Assembly: GCA_016794785.1 (NCBI GenBank) | Contig: JAEUHC010000019.1 | Span: 558,001-622,000 of the forward strand | Length of the DNA: 64,000 bases | Direction of reading: 5' to 3' | DNA from: Opitutaceae bacterium | GTDB lineage: Bacteria; Verrucomicrobiota; Verrucomicrobiia; Opitutales; Opitutaceae | Shown: positions 44,333 to 53,628 of the stretch, piece by piece | Layout of the letters: every line of letters starts with the position of its first letter | How positions within the stretch are numbered: position 1 is the first letter of the stretch | Notes under the pieces: model-generated | Databases searched by the model: none | Seen by the model: only the letters and a program-made list of their open reading frames with translations | What the model was told of the DNA's origin: nothing | Translations under genes and position numbers: made by a program

Positions 44333-47300
44333 GGGGAAAAGTTTGGTAGCGGCGAGGGCCCGCGGGCCGACGCGCGCGGCGCGCGGGCGCGCGCCGCGGC
44401 CCGATCAGGCGCGTACGGGGAACTCTTCGCCAACAGCGGCAGGCCGCGGAGGGCGCGGGGTTTGTTCTCGTCGAGGCTCTGCACCGCATCCTTGAGGCTG
44501 GCCATGAACTCGACGACATCGCGCAGCTGCGTGGGCGTGAGGATGGCGCCGTAGATTTCGGGCATGCCGCTGGGCGCGCCTTCGCGCTTGGCGATGTCGC
44601 TCTTCTTCACTTCGACGACTTTGTTGTCCGTGTTGCGGAGGGTGAGGAGGTCGGCGGTTTCGCTGGCGACCACGCCGGCGGCCACGCCGCCGGATTTCAA
44701 GGTGACTACGATGGTGTCGAAACCCGGCGCGATGGCGGCGTTGGGCTTCACGATGGCCTCGAGGAGTTGCTCGCGTGTCTGCTTGGCGCCGATGCCGGCG
44801 AGGTTGGGGCCGGCGTCGCCGCCGTCGCCACCGGCGCGGTGGCAGCGGATGCAGGCGAGCACGGGCTGATTGCGGAAAATCTGCTCGCCGCGCTTGGCGT
44901 CGCCGCCTTCGAGCGCGACCAGGTGAGGCGCGAGCGGATCGGTGCTGGCTGCGAGTGCGGCGGTGCGTTTTTCGAGGAGCGCCTTGATCTCGGGGGCGCT
45001 GCGACGGCCAGCGGCGTTGAGCAAATCGAGCTGCACGGCGGGGGCGATCTTGCCGGCCTCGAGCTGGCGGAGCTGCTCGGCGAACAGCGGATCGGCGCTC
45101 GGGTGGCGGAGGAAGCCGAGCGAACGGAGGGCGGCTTTCTGCTCGGTCACGGTGCCCTTGGCCACGAGGTTGGCGATGACGGGCGCGGCGACGGCGGGCG
45201 AGAGGCGGGCGGCGATCGGCAGGGCGGCGAGACGGAGGGTCGAGGACGAGGAGGCGCTCGCGAGCGTGACGGCCTCGCCGAGGCGCGCGTCCTTGATCTT
45301 GTCGAGGGTGCCGAGGGCGGCGGCGCGGGTCTCCCCGGGCAGCGCCTCGTCCTTCACCGCGGCGAACAGGGCGTCGGTCGCGCCCGCAATCTCAAGGTCC
45401 TGCATGGCGTTGAGCGTGGCGGTCTGGACCGCGGCGGGCGTGCCGGCCGCGAGCAGGCCGCCGATGAGCGGGCGCAGGGCGTCGGCCGCGACCGCGCGGT
45501 CGCGGGCTTTCTCCGCGAGGGGACGATAGGTGCCGACCAGACGATCGCGCGCGGGCGGCTTGGGCCAGAGCGCGAGCTGCGCGAGCGCCTCGGCGCGGAG
45601 CTTGGCGGGCGCGGCAGGGTTCGCGGCGAAGGCGACGAGCGCGGCGGCGTTGGCGGGCTGGCCGAGCCGGAACTGGGCGTTGAGCACGCGGAAGCCCACG
45701 GACTCGTCGGCCAGACGCGGCGAGGGCGCCGCATCTCCAGCGGAAAGCAGCGACGCGAGGGCCGGCAGGGCGCCGTTGATCGGTGCGTCGTTGATGGCGA
45801 GCGCGGCCTCGCGGACGATCAGGGGATCGGAGTCGGCGAGGAACTTGGCCACGACGGGGCTGCCGAGGTGGCGGAGCGCGAGCACCACGCCGAGGCGCAC
45901 GGCGGGCGAGCGATCACCGATGGCGGCGGTGAGAGCCGTGGTGTTGTTGCCAGCCGCGAGCGCCATCACGAGGGCGTGGCGGAGGGTGGCGTCGGCATTG
46001 TCGTTGACGCGGAGCGCGGCGAGCAGCGCGGGCGCGGCGGCGGTGTGTTTCAGTTTGGCGAGGCCCTGCGCGGCGAAGAACTTCACGCGATCGCTCGGAT
46101 CGGTGAGGGCGGCGGCGAGGGCGTCGGCATCGGAGGCGACGCGGGCTTCGCCGATGACTTTGAGGGCTTGGGCGCGGACTTCGGCGTCGCTGTCGCGGAG
46201 CAGGGCGCGGGCGGGAGCGAGAGCGGACTTATCGGTCGCGGCGAGCTGGCCGAGGCCCCAGATCGCGTGGAGGCGGGCGAGGGCGTTGGAATTCGTAGTC
46301 GTGGCAACCTTGGCCAGTGTCGCGATGCTCGCGGACCCGCGCTCGGCGAGGGTGAACTGCGCCTCGAGCCGCACGCGCCAGTCGGGATGCGCGATGAGTT
46401 TCGCGAGTTCGTCGGCGCTGCGTTTCGTCCAGTCGCCGGCGATGAGGGCTTTCGTTTCCTTCACGATCGCGTCGTTTTCGTGCTTGGGATCGGCGATGGC
46501 GTAGAGGCGGCCGCGTTTCGATTTCGGCCAGCCGTCGGCCCAGTCGGAAGTGTAGAGGCGGCCGTCGGGGCCGAACTTCACGTCGGTGGGCAGCGCGGAG
46601 GTCATGAAGGGCTTGGCGTCGCCGATTTCGTAGGACGCGCCCTTCGGCTTGACGGTGTAGGTGTAGATGCCGCTCCGGGCGATGGCGCCCTTGAAGTGCG
46701 TGATGAAGAGGTGGCCGCGGTAGGATTCGTTGAGGCCGGTGCCGGGGTAGTAGGTGATGCCGGAAGGGCCGTCCTCGATATTGCAGATCGGCGGGAGGAT
46801 GTAGGCGGGCTGGCCGGCGTGGCGCTGATGCCAGAGGCGGTTGGCGAACCACGGGCTATCTTTGCCGAGCGGCGGAAATTGGTAGCCCACGCGCCAGCCG
46901 GCATCGGCGCCCTCGATCACGTGCACGAGCCGCTCCTCGTCGCCCTGGTCGCAGTCGTTGTCGCCGGTGAGGAGGTCGCCGTTCTCGGTGAACACGAGCG
47001 ACTGCGGATTGCGCAGGCCGCGCATCACGAGCTCAAGCTGCGTGCCGTCGGGATTGCAGCGGTAAACCGCGCCTTCGTCGGGCGTGGAGACGAGGCCACC
47101 TTCCTTGGTCTTGATTGTGGCGCCGCGGTCGCCGTTGCTGAAATAAATTTTCCCATCCGGGCCCCACGCGAGGCCGTGCAGATCGTGGCCGGTGAAATTG
47201 AAACGCACGCCGTAGCCGCGGCTGATCTCGGTGCGGGTCTCGGCCTTCGTGTCGCCGGAAAATTGCCACACGCTCGGGATGTTGGTGAACCAGACCTTGC

Positions 47301-47871
47301 CGCGGCGGGCGAGGACGCCGGAGGCGATGCCGTCGAGCGGGGAGTTGAAGCCGTCGGCATAGACGTAGCTCTTATCGGCGACGCCGTCGCCGTCGGTGTC
47401 GGCGACGAGCCGCACAACTTCGCCTTCGATGGAGAGCTCCTTCTCGCCCTCGGCGCCGAAGAGGCGCTGCACCATCGCGGTGCGATCCTCGATGGTGCGC
47501 AGCGCGAGATCGTCCTCGAGCATCCACATGTAGTCGCGGATGTCGAAGACGCTGGAGCGGTAGCGGTAGGTCTCGGCGACGAAGGCGCGGCCCTTTTCGT
47601 CGAAGTTGAAGGCGACAGGATTGGCGAGCATGGGCTCGGCGGCCCAGAGCTTCACGGTGAGGCCCTCGGGGACCTTCATGCGGGAGAGGGCGCGGGCGCC
47701 CTCGTCGGAGGCGGGGGCGATGTCCGGGGTGGCGACGCGCGTGCCGGCGTTGAGGACTTTGCCGCGGGCGGCGGGCTTGTTGTCCTCATCGGCTTCGGCG
47801 GCGCGGAGAGCCGGGGAGAGGAACGCGGCCGCGAGGGACAGCGCGGCGACCAGGGTGGGGAAACGTTTCAT
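44227..47871 (-). CDS. PVC-type heme-binding protein: propeller, HEAT repeats, cytochrome c, with C-terminal extension
   Basis: The start at 47871 gives 1214 residues with signal peptide LVAALSLAAAFLSPALRA. A beta-propeller (about 60-480) includes GYGVRFNFTGHDLHGLAWGP and LRNPQSLVFTENGDLLTGDN. HEAT repeats cover about 500-960. The cytochrome c part has CIRCH at about 1005-1010, then GPNLAGIGAKQTREQLLEAI and the MPEIYG Met-ligand region. Proteins of this class usually end soon after VVEFMASLK. Here about 60 Arg/Pro/Ser/Ala-rich residues follow, overlapping the DUF6807 gene start, as though an original stop had been lost. Periplasmic electron transfer or a sugar dehydrogenase role is inferred. 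Confidence 0.9.
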   Translation of the reverse strand: MKRFPTLVAALSLAAAFLSPALRAAEADEDNKPAARGKVLNAGTRVATPDIAPASDEGARALSRMKVPEGLTVKLWAAEPMLANPVAFNFDEKGRAFVAETYRYRSSVFDIRDYMWMLEDDLALRTIEDRTAMVQRLFGAEGEKELSIEGEVVRLVADTDGDGVADKSYVYADGFNSPLDGIASGVLARRGKVWFTNIPSVWQFSGDTKAETRTEISRGYGVRFNFTGHDLHGLAWGPDGKIYFSNGDRGATIKTKEGGLVSTPDEGAVYRCNPDGTQLELVMRGLRNPQSLVFTENGDLLTGDNDCDQGDEERLVHVIEGADAGWRVGYQFPPLGKDSPWFANRLWHQRHAGQPAYILPPICNIEDGPSGITYYPGTGLNESYRGHLFITHFKGAIARSGIYTYTVKPKGASYEIGDAKPFMTSALPTDVKFGPDGRLYTSDWADGWPKSKRGRLYAIADPKHENDAIVKETKALIAGDWTKRSADELAKLIAHPDWRVRLEAQFTLAERGSASIATLAKVATTTNSNALARLHAIWGLGQLAATDKSALAPARALLRDSDAEVRAQALKVIGEARVASDADALAAALTDPSDRVKFFAAQGLAKLKHTAAAPALLAALRVNDNADATLRHALVMALAAGNNTTALTAAIGDRSPAVRLGVVLALRHLGSPVVAKFLADSDPLIVREAALAINDAPINGALPALASLLSAGDAAPSPRLADESVGFRVLNAQFRLGQPANAAALVAFAANPAAPAKLRAEALAQLALWPKPPARDRLVGTYRPLAEKARDRAVAADALRPLIGGLLAAGTPAAVQTATLNAMQDLEIAGATDALFAAVKDEALPGETRAAALGTLDKIKDARLGEAVTLASASSSSTLRLAALPIAARLSPAVAAPVIANLVAKGTVTEQKAALRSLGFLRHPSADPLFAEQLRQLEAGKIAPAVQLDLLNAAGRRSAPEIKALLEKRTAALAASTDPLAPHLVALEGGDAKRGEQIFRNQPVLACIRCHRAGGDGGDAGPNLAGIGAKQTREQLLEAIVKPNAAIAPGFDTIVVTLKSGGVAAGVVASETADLLTLRNTDNKVVEVKKSDIAKREGAPSGMPEIYGAILTPTQLRDVVEFMASLKDAVQSLDENKPRALRGLPLLAKSSPYAPDRAAARARAPRASARGPSPLPNFSPCSASPPHSAPPRSSPPPATTASPSPRRPLTARAR

Positions 47872-47971
47872 GCGAAAGGGGAGGGAACCTAGGCGGTGAC
47901 CGGGGTGAGGCAAGACGCGCGGCCAGAGAAAACAATGCGCGAGAGCGGGCGGGCGCTCCGCTGGATTTGGC

Positions 47972-47987
47972 TAGCCCGAACGGGCTA
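47972..47987 (-). repeat. Single GTAG palindrome at the end of the RNA methyltransferase gene
   Basis: On the minus strand the sequence reads GTAG, then CCCG-TT-CGGG, then CTAG. The TAG of the foot is the stop codon of the methyltransferase gene. It may be a single REP-like unit. Confidence 0.45.
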
Positions 47988-48707
47988 CCGCCCGCGCCGC
48001 AGATTGTCGCACACGATGGCGGCGGCGACGGCGGCGTTGAGGGATTCTGCGGCGCCGAGCCGCGGGATCGTGACGCGGCGGGTGATGCGGGCGGCGACGG
48101 ACGGCGAGAGCCCGCGGCCTTCGCTGCCGATCACGATGACGGCGTCGCGCAGCGCGGGCAGGACGTGGACCGTTTCACCCACGAGATCGCAGCCGAGGAT
48201 GGGCGTTGTGGCGGCGACACCGCCGAGGATCGCCGCGAGATCGGCCGTGTGCGTGCGGACGCGGGCGAAGGAGCCCATGCTGGCGTTGATCGTTTTCTGG
48301 TGGAAGAGATCCGCGCAGTCGGGCGAAAGCACGACGCGGTCGAGGGCGAACCAGTCGGCGATGCGGAGGAGCGTGCCGACGTTGCCGGGGTCCTGCACGC
48401 CATCGAGCGCCAGGGTGAGGCCGCGGTCGAGCGCGCCGGGCGCGAGCGGAGTGCGGGCGATGGTCCCGACGGCGAGCACGCTCGACGGCGTAGGAAAGTG
48501 GCTGGCGCGCGCCATCTCGTCGGCCGAAACGCCGTGGGTCTTGCGGCCCGGCCATTCCGGCGTCGCATAAATTTCCGCGAACGGGAAGCCCGCGGCGAGC
48601 AGCTCGCCCACGACCTTCTCCCCCTCGACGACGAAGAGCCCGAGGGCCTCGCGGATTTTCTTGTCGCGCAGGGAGCGCAGGCGCTGGAGTTCGGCCTTGG
48701 TGAGCAC
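47985..48707 (-). CDS. SpoU/TrmH-family RNA 2'-O-methyltransferase
   Basis: A GTG start at 48707 gives 240 residues beginning with TKAELQRLRSLRDKKIRE, the usual RNA-binding N-terminus (substrate-binding domain FVVEGEKVVGELL). An ATG at 48767 would overlap the upstream gene by 41 bp. The SPOUT knot motifs are present: DGVQDPGNVGTLLRIADWF, VIGSEGRGLS and IPRLGAAESLNAAVAAAIV. These enzymes methylate the ribose of tRNA or rRNA with S-adenosylmethionine. The specific target is not readable. It lies 19 bp after the membrane protein gene on the same strand. Confidence 0.92.
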   Translation of the reverse strand: MLTKAELQRLRSLRDKKIREALGLFVVEGEKVVGELLAAGFPFAEIYATPEWPGRKTHGVSADEMARASHFPTPSSVLAVGTIARTPLAPGALDRGLTLALDGVQDPGNVGTLLRIADWFALDRVVLSPDCADLFHQKTINASMGSFARVRTHTADLAAILGGVAATTPILGCDLVGETVHVLPALRDAVIVIGSEGRGLSPSVAARITRRVTIPRLGAAESLNAAVAAAIVCDNLRRGR

Positions 48708-48726
48708 GGGCCGAGGCTCGCCGCGG

Positions 48727-50472
48727 TCAGTTGCCCTTGGCAAGCAGCGCCTCGCCCGCGCCCTCAAGCCGCAGGCGGTGCGCGGTCATGATGTATTCCT
48801 CCTTGCCCTCATTGGAGATGAGGAAGCCGAGCTGGAATTCGCCGGTCGGCAGCCGGTCGCGCCGGCGCGCAAAGGAGAAACCGGCGAGTTCCCATTCAGG
48901 GTTGCCGGTGGCCTTCGCCACATCGGGCCGCGTGACGGTGACCGCCTCATACATGTAGGTGCGATCTTTGGAGCGCAGCATGATGTAGGTCTCCCCGCGG
49001 CGGGAGATCTCCCCGGGCAGCGCCGCCCAGCCCGAGATGTAGGCGGAGCGTTCGTTGACGGTCATTTCGTCCACGAAATAGGCCAGACGCTTGCTGACCG
49101 TGGCGCTCGCGACAAACGGTTCGCTGAGGCAGACCGGTCCCATCCGGTAAACGCCCAGTTCCTCGGCGCGTTTCAACAGGGCGGTCGCGCGCGCCGGGGA
49201 GGGATGAAGCGCAAAAGTGCCCTTGCCGTCGACGCCGTGCTGCTTGAAGCGCAACGCCGCCCGGTCCCGGCACTCCTGCCACGACTCCGCCTTCGCCGCG
49301 AAGACTTCGTTGGCGACGAGGTTGAAACCCGCCAAGAACGGCAGGCCCGCCACGAGCAGCCGGAGCGGGCGCCGCGGATGGGAGAAACGCTCCGCGGCCA
49401 TGAACAGCACCAGCGCCCACGCCACGCCGCTCAGGACATAGTAGCGGGAATGGATCAGGCCCTTGGCCTCCACGGCGCGGCCGGCGGCGATGAGCGCGGC
49501 GGCGGCGATCGCCCAGACGGCCAGCGGAAACGCAATGGACTCCCGCCGCAGGGCGCCGCGCCGGGCCAGCGTGAACAGGCCCACCAGCAGGGCGCCGCCC
49601 AGCATGGGGGCGAGAAAGGTATTCCCCAGCGCCGGGACCGCCCCGAGCATCGACAACCAGTAGCTCGTGATTTCAACGATGCCGCGCAGGGAGAGTTGGG
49701 CGAAGTGATGGCTCTGGTTGACCTCGAAGCCCATCAGGAAACTTCCAATCACCGCGACCCCGCAGGCGCTCCAGAGCATGAGCTGGCGCCATCCACCGCT
49801 GCGCAACAGCATCGCCGCACCCACCGGCCAGACTAGAATCCCATGGGCGAGGGTGAAGGTCGCCAGCGTGGCAAAGAGCGCGCCGACCAGCAGGCCGGAC
49901 GTCGTCTGGCGGGCCACCCCCACGATCGCCAGGCAGGCCAGGAGCACCACTTGGAAGTGATCGATTGAGGAGCCCGACCACAGGAAGTTTTCGTAATGTT
50001 CCTTTTGGAAAAGCAGGGCCGAGAGCAGAACCGCGAGACGCAGCCGGCGCGTCGCCGTCGTCGCGGTCACGAGCAGGACGACGCACAGGGCGACGAGAGA
50101 GGCGTTGCCGATGGCGCTGATGACCGAGAAATTCACCGTGCCCGTGAGCCAGTAGCTCACCGCGTAGAGCAGCCGGCTCGTGACCATCCGGTGCTCGTTG
50201 TTCAAGGCGAACAGCTCGCCCAGGAATTCCCCGGGAGTCGTGCCGTCATTGAGCTTCAGCACCAGGGCCAGCGCGGTCTCGAGCTCATCCCAGTAAACCA
50301 CATCGCGGCTGGCCGTGATGGCGGTGGAGAGCATGTAGGCCACCGGCAAGAGGGCCAGGAAAGCGATGACCTTGGCGCCCAGCCCCAGCTTGGGGAAAGA
50401 CAGCCGGGGTCGGAAGCGCGACCAGAGCCTGACGGCGGAGAAGGTGGGATGAGCGGAGGTATCGGTGACCAT
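48727..50472 (-). CDS. Polytopic membrane protein, possible GT-C-like glycosyltransferase (paralogue B)
   Basis: The 581-residue protein has about ten hydrophobic helices (residues about 30-420) and a C-terminal soluble domain of about 160 residues. After the first helix comes VVYWDELETAL and then LNNEHRMVTSRLL. The acidic pair in the first outer loop resembles the catalytic loop of GT-C enzymes that use lipid-linked sugars. Other marks shared with the next gene are HYENFLWSGSSIDHFQVV and FTLAHGILVWPVGAA. The tail reads SGWAALPG..RRGETYIMLRS..RPDVA, a beta-sandwich-like module. The function is unproven; surface glycan assembly is inference. Confidence 0.7.
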   Translation of the reverse strand: MVTDTSAHPTFSAVRLWSRFRPRLSFPKLGLGAKVIAFLALLPVAYMLSTAITASRDVVYWDELETALALVLKLNDGTTPGEFLGELFALNNEHRMVTSRLLYAVSYWLTGTVNFSVISAIGNASLVALCVVLLVTATTATRRLRLAVLLSALLFQKEHYENFLWSGSSIDHFQVVLLACLAIVGVARQTTSGLLVGALFATLATFTLAHGILVWPVGAAMLLRSGGWRQLMLWSACGVAVIGSFLMGFEVNQSHHFAQLSLRGIVEITSYWLSMLGAVPALGNTFLAPMLGGALLVGLFTLARRGALRRESIAFPLAVWAIAAAALIAAGRAVEAKGLIHSRYYVLSGVAWALVLFMAAERFSHPRRPLRLLVAGLPFLAGFNLVANEVFAAKAESWQECRDRAALRFKQHGVDGKGTFALHPSPARATALLKRAEELGVYRMGPVCLSEPFVASATVSKRLAYFVDEMTVNERSAYISGWAALPGEISRRGETYIMLRSKDRTYMYEAVTVTRPDVAKATGNPEWELAGFSFARRRDRLPTGEFQLGFLISNEGKEEYIMTAHRLRLEGAGEALLAKGN

Positions 50473-50484
50473 GTGGCTGGTGAG

Positions 50485-52176
50485 CTATGGGTTTCGCACG
50501 GCGGTCGCCTCGCGGCCGGGCGCGAGCAAGAGCCGGTTGGGGGTGAAGGCTAATTCGGCGGTTTCCCCATCGTGGATCAGCACGCCGACTTCGAAGTCCT
50601 CCGCCGGCAGGCGATCACGGGTGATGGCGGCGCGAAAGCCGGCCAGGCGCCAGTCGGGCTGCCGGTGGGCGGCGGCGACATCGGGCCGTTGCAACGTGAC
50701 GGTGGAGAAAAACAGCGTCGACTGCGGCGAGCGCAGCACGAGGTAAACCTGGCCGCGGCGCGAAACCTTGCCGGGACGCATCGCCCAGCCGCCGACCGTG
50801 ATGGCGCGGTCGTTGACGATCAGGTCGTCGATGTAGTGCTGGATGGCGGGGTTGGGCGTGGGCTCGATGAACTCCGCGCGGCGAGAGAGCACCGGCAGCG
50901 TGTAGAGCCGGCGCTCCGCGGCGATCCGCAGCAGCGCATCGGCGTGGCCCGGGCGGGGGTGCAGGCGCGCGAGGTCGCGGCCATCCTCGCCGTATTGCAT
51001 GAAGCGCGTGGCCGCGCGGTCGCGCACCTCGACGAAGCCCTCGACCTGCGGGGTGAATTTCACGTTGGCCGTCAGGGTAAGGGCCGCGAGCGCGGGCAGC
51101 ACGCCCACGAGCGCACGATACGGCCGCTCCGGGGACGCCAGCAATTCGAGCAACATGAAAAGCAGCAGGGCCCAGGCGAGGGCCCCGAGCACCATGTAGC
51201 GCGAATTGATCTCCGCGCCCGCGATCTCGGCGCGGCCGAAGGCCACGAGCGCGAGCGCGCCGAGGGCGAAAAGTGCGCCGAACATCGCGATCGGCTCGCG
51301 CGCGAGCGCGCCCCGCGCCGCGAGGACGCCGAGCGCGGCCAGCAGCAGGAGGCCGGGCAACGGCGCAAACCCGGCGTGGCCGAAGGTCAGCGGCGCCCCC
51401 AGCAGGGCCAGCCAGTAGCGCACCATCGCGCTCACGGACTCCCACGTCATCACGGAGATGTTGTGGCCGGGGTTGAACTTGAAGCCCCACAAAAACAGCA
51501 GCAGCGCCCCCGCGCCCGCCCCGATCCACGCGCCCAGCTGGCGCCAGCGCCGCTGGTGCGCGAGCAGCGCCGCGCCGACCGGCCACACCACGCTGCCGTG
51601 CGCGAGCGTGAAGGTCGCTGTCAGCGCCAGCACGCCCGCCACCGCCACGCCGCCGGCGCTCCCGCGCGCCAGCGCGACGATCGCGCCCACCGCGAGCGTC
51701 ACGACTTGGAAGTGATCAATCGAGGCGCCGGACCAGATGAAATTCTCGAAGTGCTCGAGTTGGAACATCAGGAAAGCCAGCACCACGCCCAGCCGCACCC
51801 GCCGTTCCGTGCCGCGCACGGCCAGAACGAGAATCACGCACGTCGCCACCATGAATGAGTTTCCCACCAGACCCACGAAGTTGAAATTCACCGTGCCCGT
51901 GAGCCAGTAGCTCGCGGCAAACAGGAGCCGGCTTGTGACCATGCGGTGCTCGTTGTTCAGCGCCACGAGCCGGTGCAAGACCTCCCCCGTGTCGGCCCCG
52001 GCGTGCATCCGGATGATGAGGTCGAGCGCCGTGTCGAACTCGTCCCAGAAGACGATGTTCCGCCCGCCCTCGAGCACCACCATCGCGATGTAGGCGATCG
52101 GGAGGGCGGCCACACACATCCACCCGAGCAGCACCGCGCGGCGGCGCAGGTCGGGCAGGGAGAGGAGGGCAAACAT
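50485..52176 (-). CDS. Polytopic membrane protein, possible GT-C-like glycosyltransferase (paralogue A)
   Basis: The 563-residue protein is a full-length paralogue of the next gene, 12 bp downstream. It has the same order: first helix, IVFWDEFDTALD, LNNEHRMVTSRLL, SYWLTGTVNFNF, HFENFIWSGASIDHFQVV, FTLAHGSVVWPVGAA, further helices, then a soluble C-terminal domain with VGGWAMRPGKVSRRGQVYLV and LQRPDVAAAH. Identity is high in loops and motifs but low in helices, so the duplication is old and the motifs are under selection. No known family name can be given with certainty. It heads the operon with paralogue B and the RNA methyltransferase. Confidence 0.7.
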   Translation of the reverse strand: MFALLSLPDLRRRAVLLGWMCVAALPIAYIAMVVLEGGRNIVFWDEFDTALDLIIRMHAGADTGEVLHRLVALNNEHRMVTSRLLFAASYWLTGTVNFNFVGLVGNSFMVATCVILVLAVRGTERRVRLGVVLAFLMFQLEHFENFIWSGASIDHFQVVTLAVGAIVALARGSAGGVAVAGVLALTATFTLAHGSVVWPVGAALLAHQRRWRQLGAWIGAGAGALLLFLWGFKFNPGHNISVMTWESVSAMVRYWLALLGAPLTFGHAGFAPLPGLLLLAALGVLAARGALAREPIAMFGALFALGALALVAFGRAEIAGAEINSRYMVLGALAWALLLFMLLELLASPERPYRALVGVLPALAALTLTANVKFTPQVEGFVEVRDRAATRFMQYGEDGRDLARLHPRPGHADALLRIAAERRLYTLPVLSRRAEFIEPTPNPAIQHYIDDLIVNDRAITVGGWAMRPGKVSRRGQVYLVLRSPQSTLFFSTVTLQRPDVAAAHRQPDWRLAGFRAAITRDRLPAEDFEVGVLIHDGETAELAFTPNRLLLAPGREATAVRNP

Positions 52177-52398
52177 CGTGGAAAAAGGAAGGTCGGCTCC
52201 GTCCTTGGCCTGGGCCGCACCATCCGCCGCAGGCTGGAGCCCGCAAGGCGTCTAGGGTAACGGAGTGTTAGACGGGATGTAGACGGAACCAGACGCAGGC
52301 ATGGGTGCAATGTTTCAGATTTTTTGCCCGTCAGAAAGTCCACGGCGAGAGGCGCGCAAAAGATTGCGCCGCCGGGGCGGGATTCCAACATCCGCACG
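52177..52398. promoter_or_regulatory. Divergent intergenic region
   Basis: The 222-bp region lies between two divergent membrane-protein genes and must hold promoters for both. It contains short repeats of TTAGACGG and GTAGACGG (about 52268-52282), but no clear operator or -35/-10 pair was recognised. Confidence 0.35.
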
Positions 52399-53628
52399 AT
52401 GAAACGCTTTGCCCCGCTCCTGCTCCTGGCGTCGCTGGCCTTGGTGATTTTCGCGCCGCTGGCGATGGCTGCGGCGGCCGCCGCCACACCCACCGCACCC
52501 ACGCCCGACAAATCCCCGGCCGGACCGATCGCCACAGCGATCTCGACGGTCACCGGCATCGCGATATCGCCCCTCCTCGGCACGGCGGGCTTCGGCGTCT
52601 ACAAATGGGCGACCGCCAAGGACGACGCCGAGCGCGCCAAGCTGCCGTGGTTCGCGCAATGGAAGTTCTTCGTGCCGGCGCTACTCATTGTGGGTATCTG
52701 CGCCTTCAAGGACACGCTCGGCACCATGGTGCCGCCGGGCCTGAAGAAACCGCTCGATGTGCTCGAGACCTTGGAAAACAAATTCAGCGGTCTCGTCGCC
52801 GCCGGCGCGGTCATCCCGCTCACGATGGAAACGGTCACCGGCGTGCTCTTCGGCGGCAAGACCTCGGCGGTGCTGCCCGAGTTGGCGACGGGCAGCGTGG
52901 CCACGATCCATCTCGCTGCGTTCGAGCCGTCGTCGCTGCTCAATATCCTCACCGTGCCTTTCGGCGTGGCGGTCTTCTGCTTCGTGTGGCTCGCCTCGCA
53001 CGCGATCAACGTGCTCATCCTCCTCAGCCCGTGGGGCGCGATCGATGCGGCGCTGAAGGGCGCGCGCACCGCGCTGCTCGGCCTCATCACGCTCACCTCC
53101 ACGATCGACCCGTGGATCAGCGCGGGGCTCTCCCTCGTGGTGATCGTGATCGCCTGGCTGGTGGCGGGCTGGGCCTTCCGGCTGACGGTGTTCGGCTGGA
53201 TCTTCTCGTGGGAATTTGTCACGCGCCGGTGCCATCGCTTCACGCCGGCGGAAAATGAAAACGCGATGTTCGCCGGCGATGATCTGCCGGCCGTGCCGAT
53301 CCGCACCTACGGCCGGCTGGTGAAAAAGGCGGATGGCGGCCTCGAGTTTGCCTACCGCCCTTGGCTCGTGCTCGCGCCGCGCGTCGCGCCGGTGCCCGGC
53401 GAGGGCCGCGCGCTCGCGGTGGGCCGGGGGGCGTTTTTCTCCGATGTGATCGATGCGCAGGAGCGCACCTTGTTCACGCTGCCGCCGCGCTACCGCGGGC
53501 ACGAGGAGGCGCTCGCGCGCATCTATGCGCTCCGCGGCGTGCAACCCGCCGGCCTGCGCAAGGCCTGGAGTTCGCTGCGCGAGATGTTCGGTCACCGCGT
53601 CAAAAACCAAGCCCCGCTCGCCTCATGA
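52399..53628 (+). CDS. Multi-pass membrane protein of unknown function
   Basis: The start at 52399 gives 409 residues with a signal peptide or first helix (FAPLLLLASLALVIFAPLAMA). Further hydrophobic segments lie at about 55-75, 95-115, 140-165, 190-215 and 245-280. A cytoplasmic or periplasmic C-terminal domain of about 110 residues follows, with FSWEFVTRRCHRFTPAENEN and DDLPAVPIRTYGRLVKKADG. No family is recognised. Its stop overlaps the start of a Tat oxidoreductase gene as ATGA, so the two are co-translated. Confidence 0.72.
   Translation: MKRFAPLLLLASLALVIFAPLAMAAAAAATPTAPTPDKSPAGPIATAISTVTGIAISPLLGTAGFGVYKWATAKDDAERAKLPWFAQWKFFVPALLIVGICAFKDTLGTMVPPGLKKPLDVLETLENKFSGLVAAGAVIPLTMETVTGVLFGGKTSAVLPELATGSVATIHLAAFEPSSLLNILTVPFGVAVFCFVWLASHAINVLILLSPWGAIDAALKGARTALLGLITLTSTIDPWISAGLSLVVIVIAWLVAGWAFRLTVFGWIFSWEFVTRRCHRFTPAENENAMFAGDDLPAVPIRTYGRLVKKADGGLEFAYRPWLVLAPRVAPVPGEGRALAVGRGAFFSDVIDAQERTLFTLPPRYRGHEEALARIYALRGVQPAGLRKAWSSLREMFGHRVKNQAPLAS

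Noticed and set aside
44767..47892. A 1041-codon plus-strand open frame opposite the large cytochrome/HEAT protein
   Set aside because: The minus-strand protein has a signal peptide, propeller, HEAT repeats and CxxCH. The plus frame is Gly/Arg/Glu-rich shadow.
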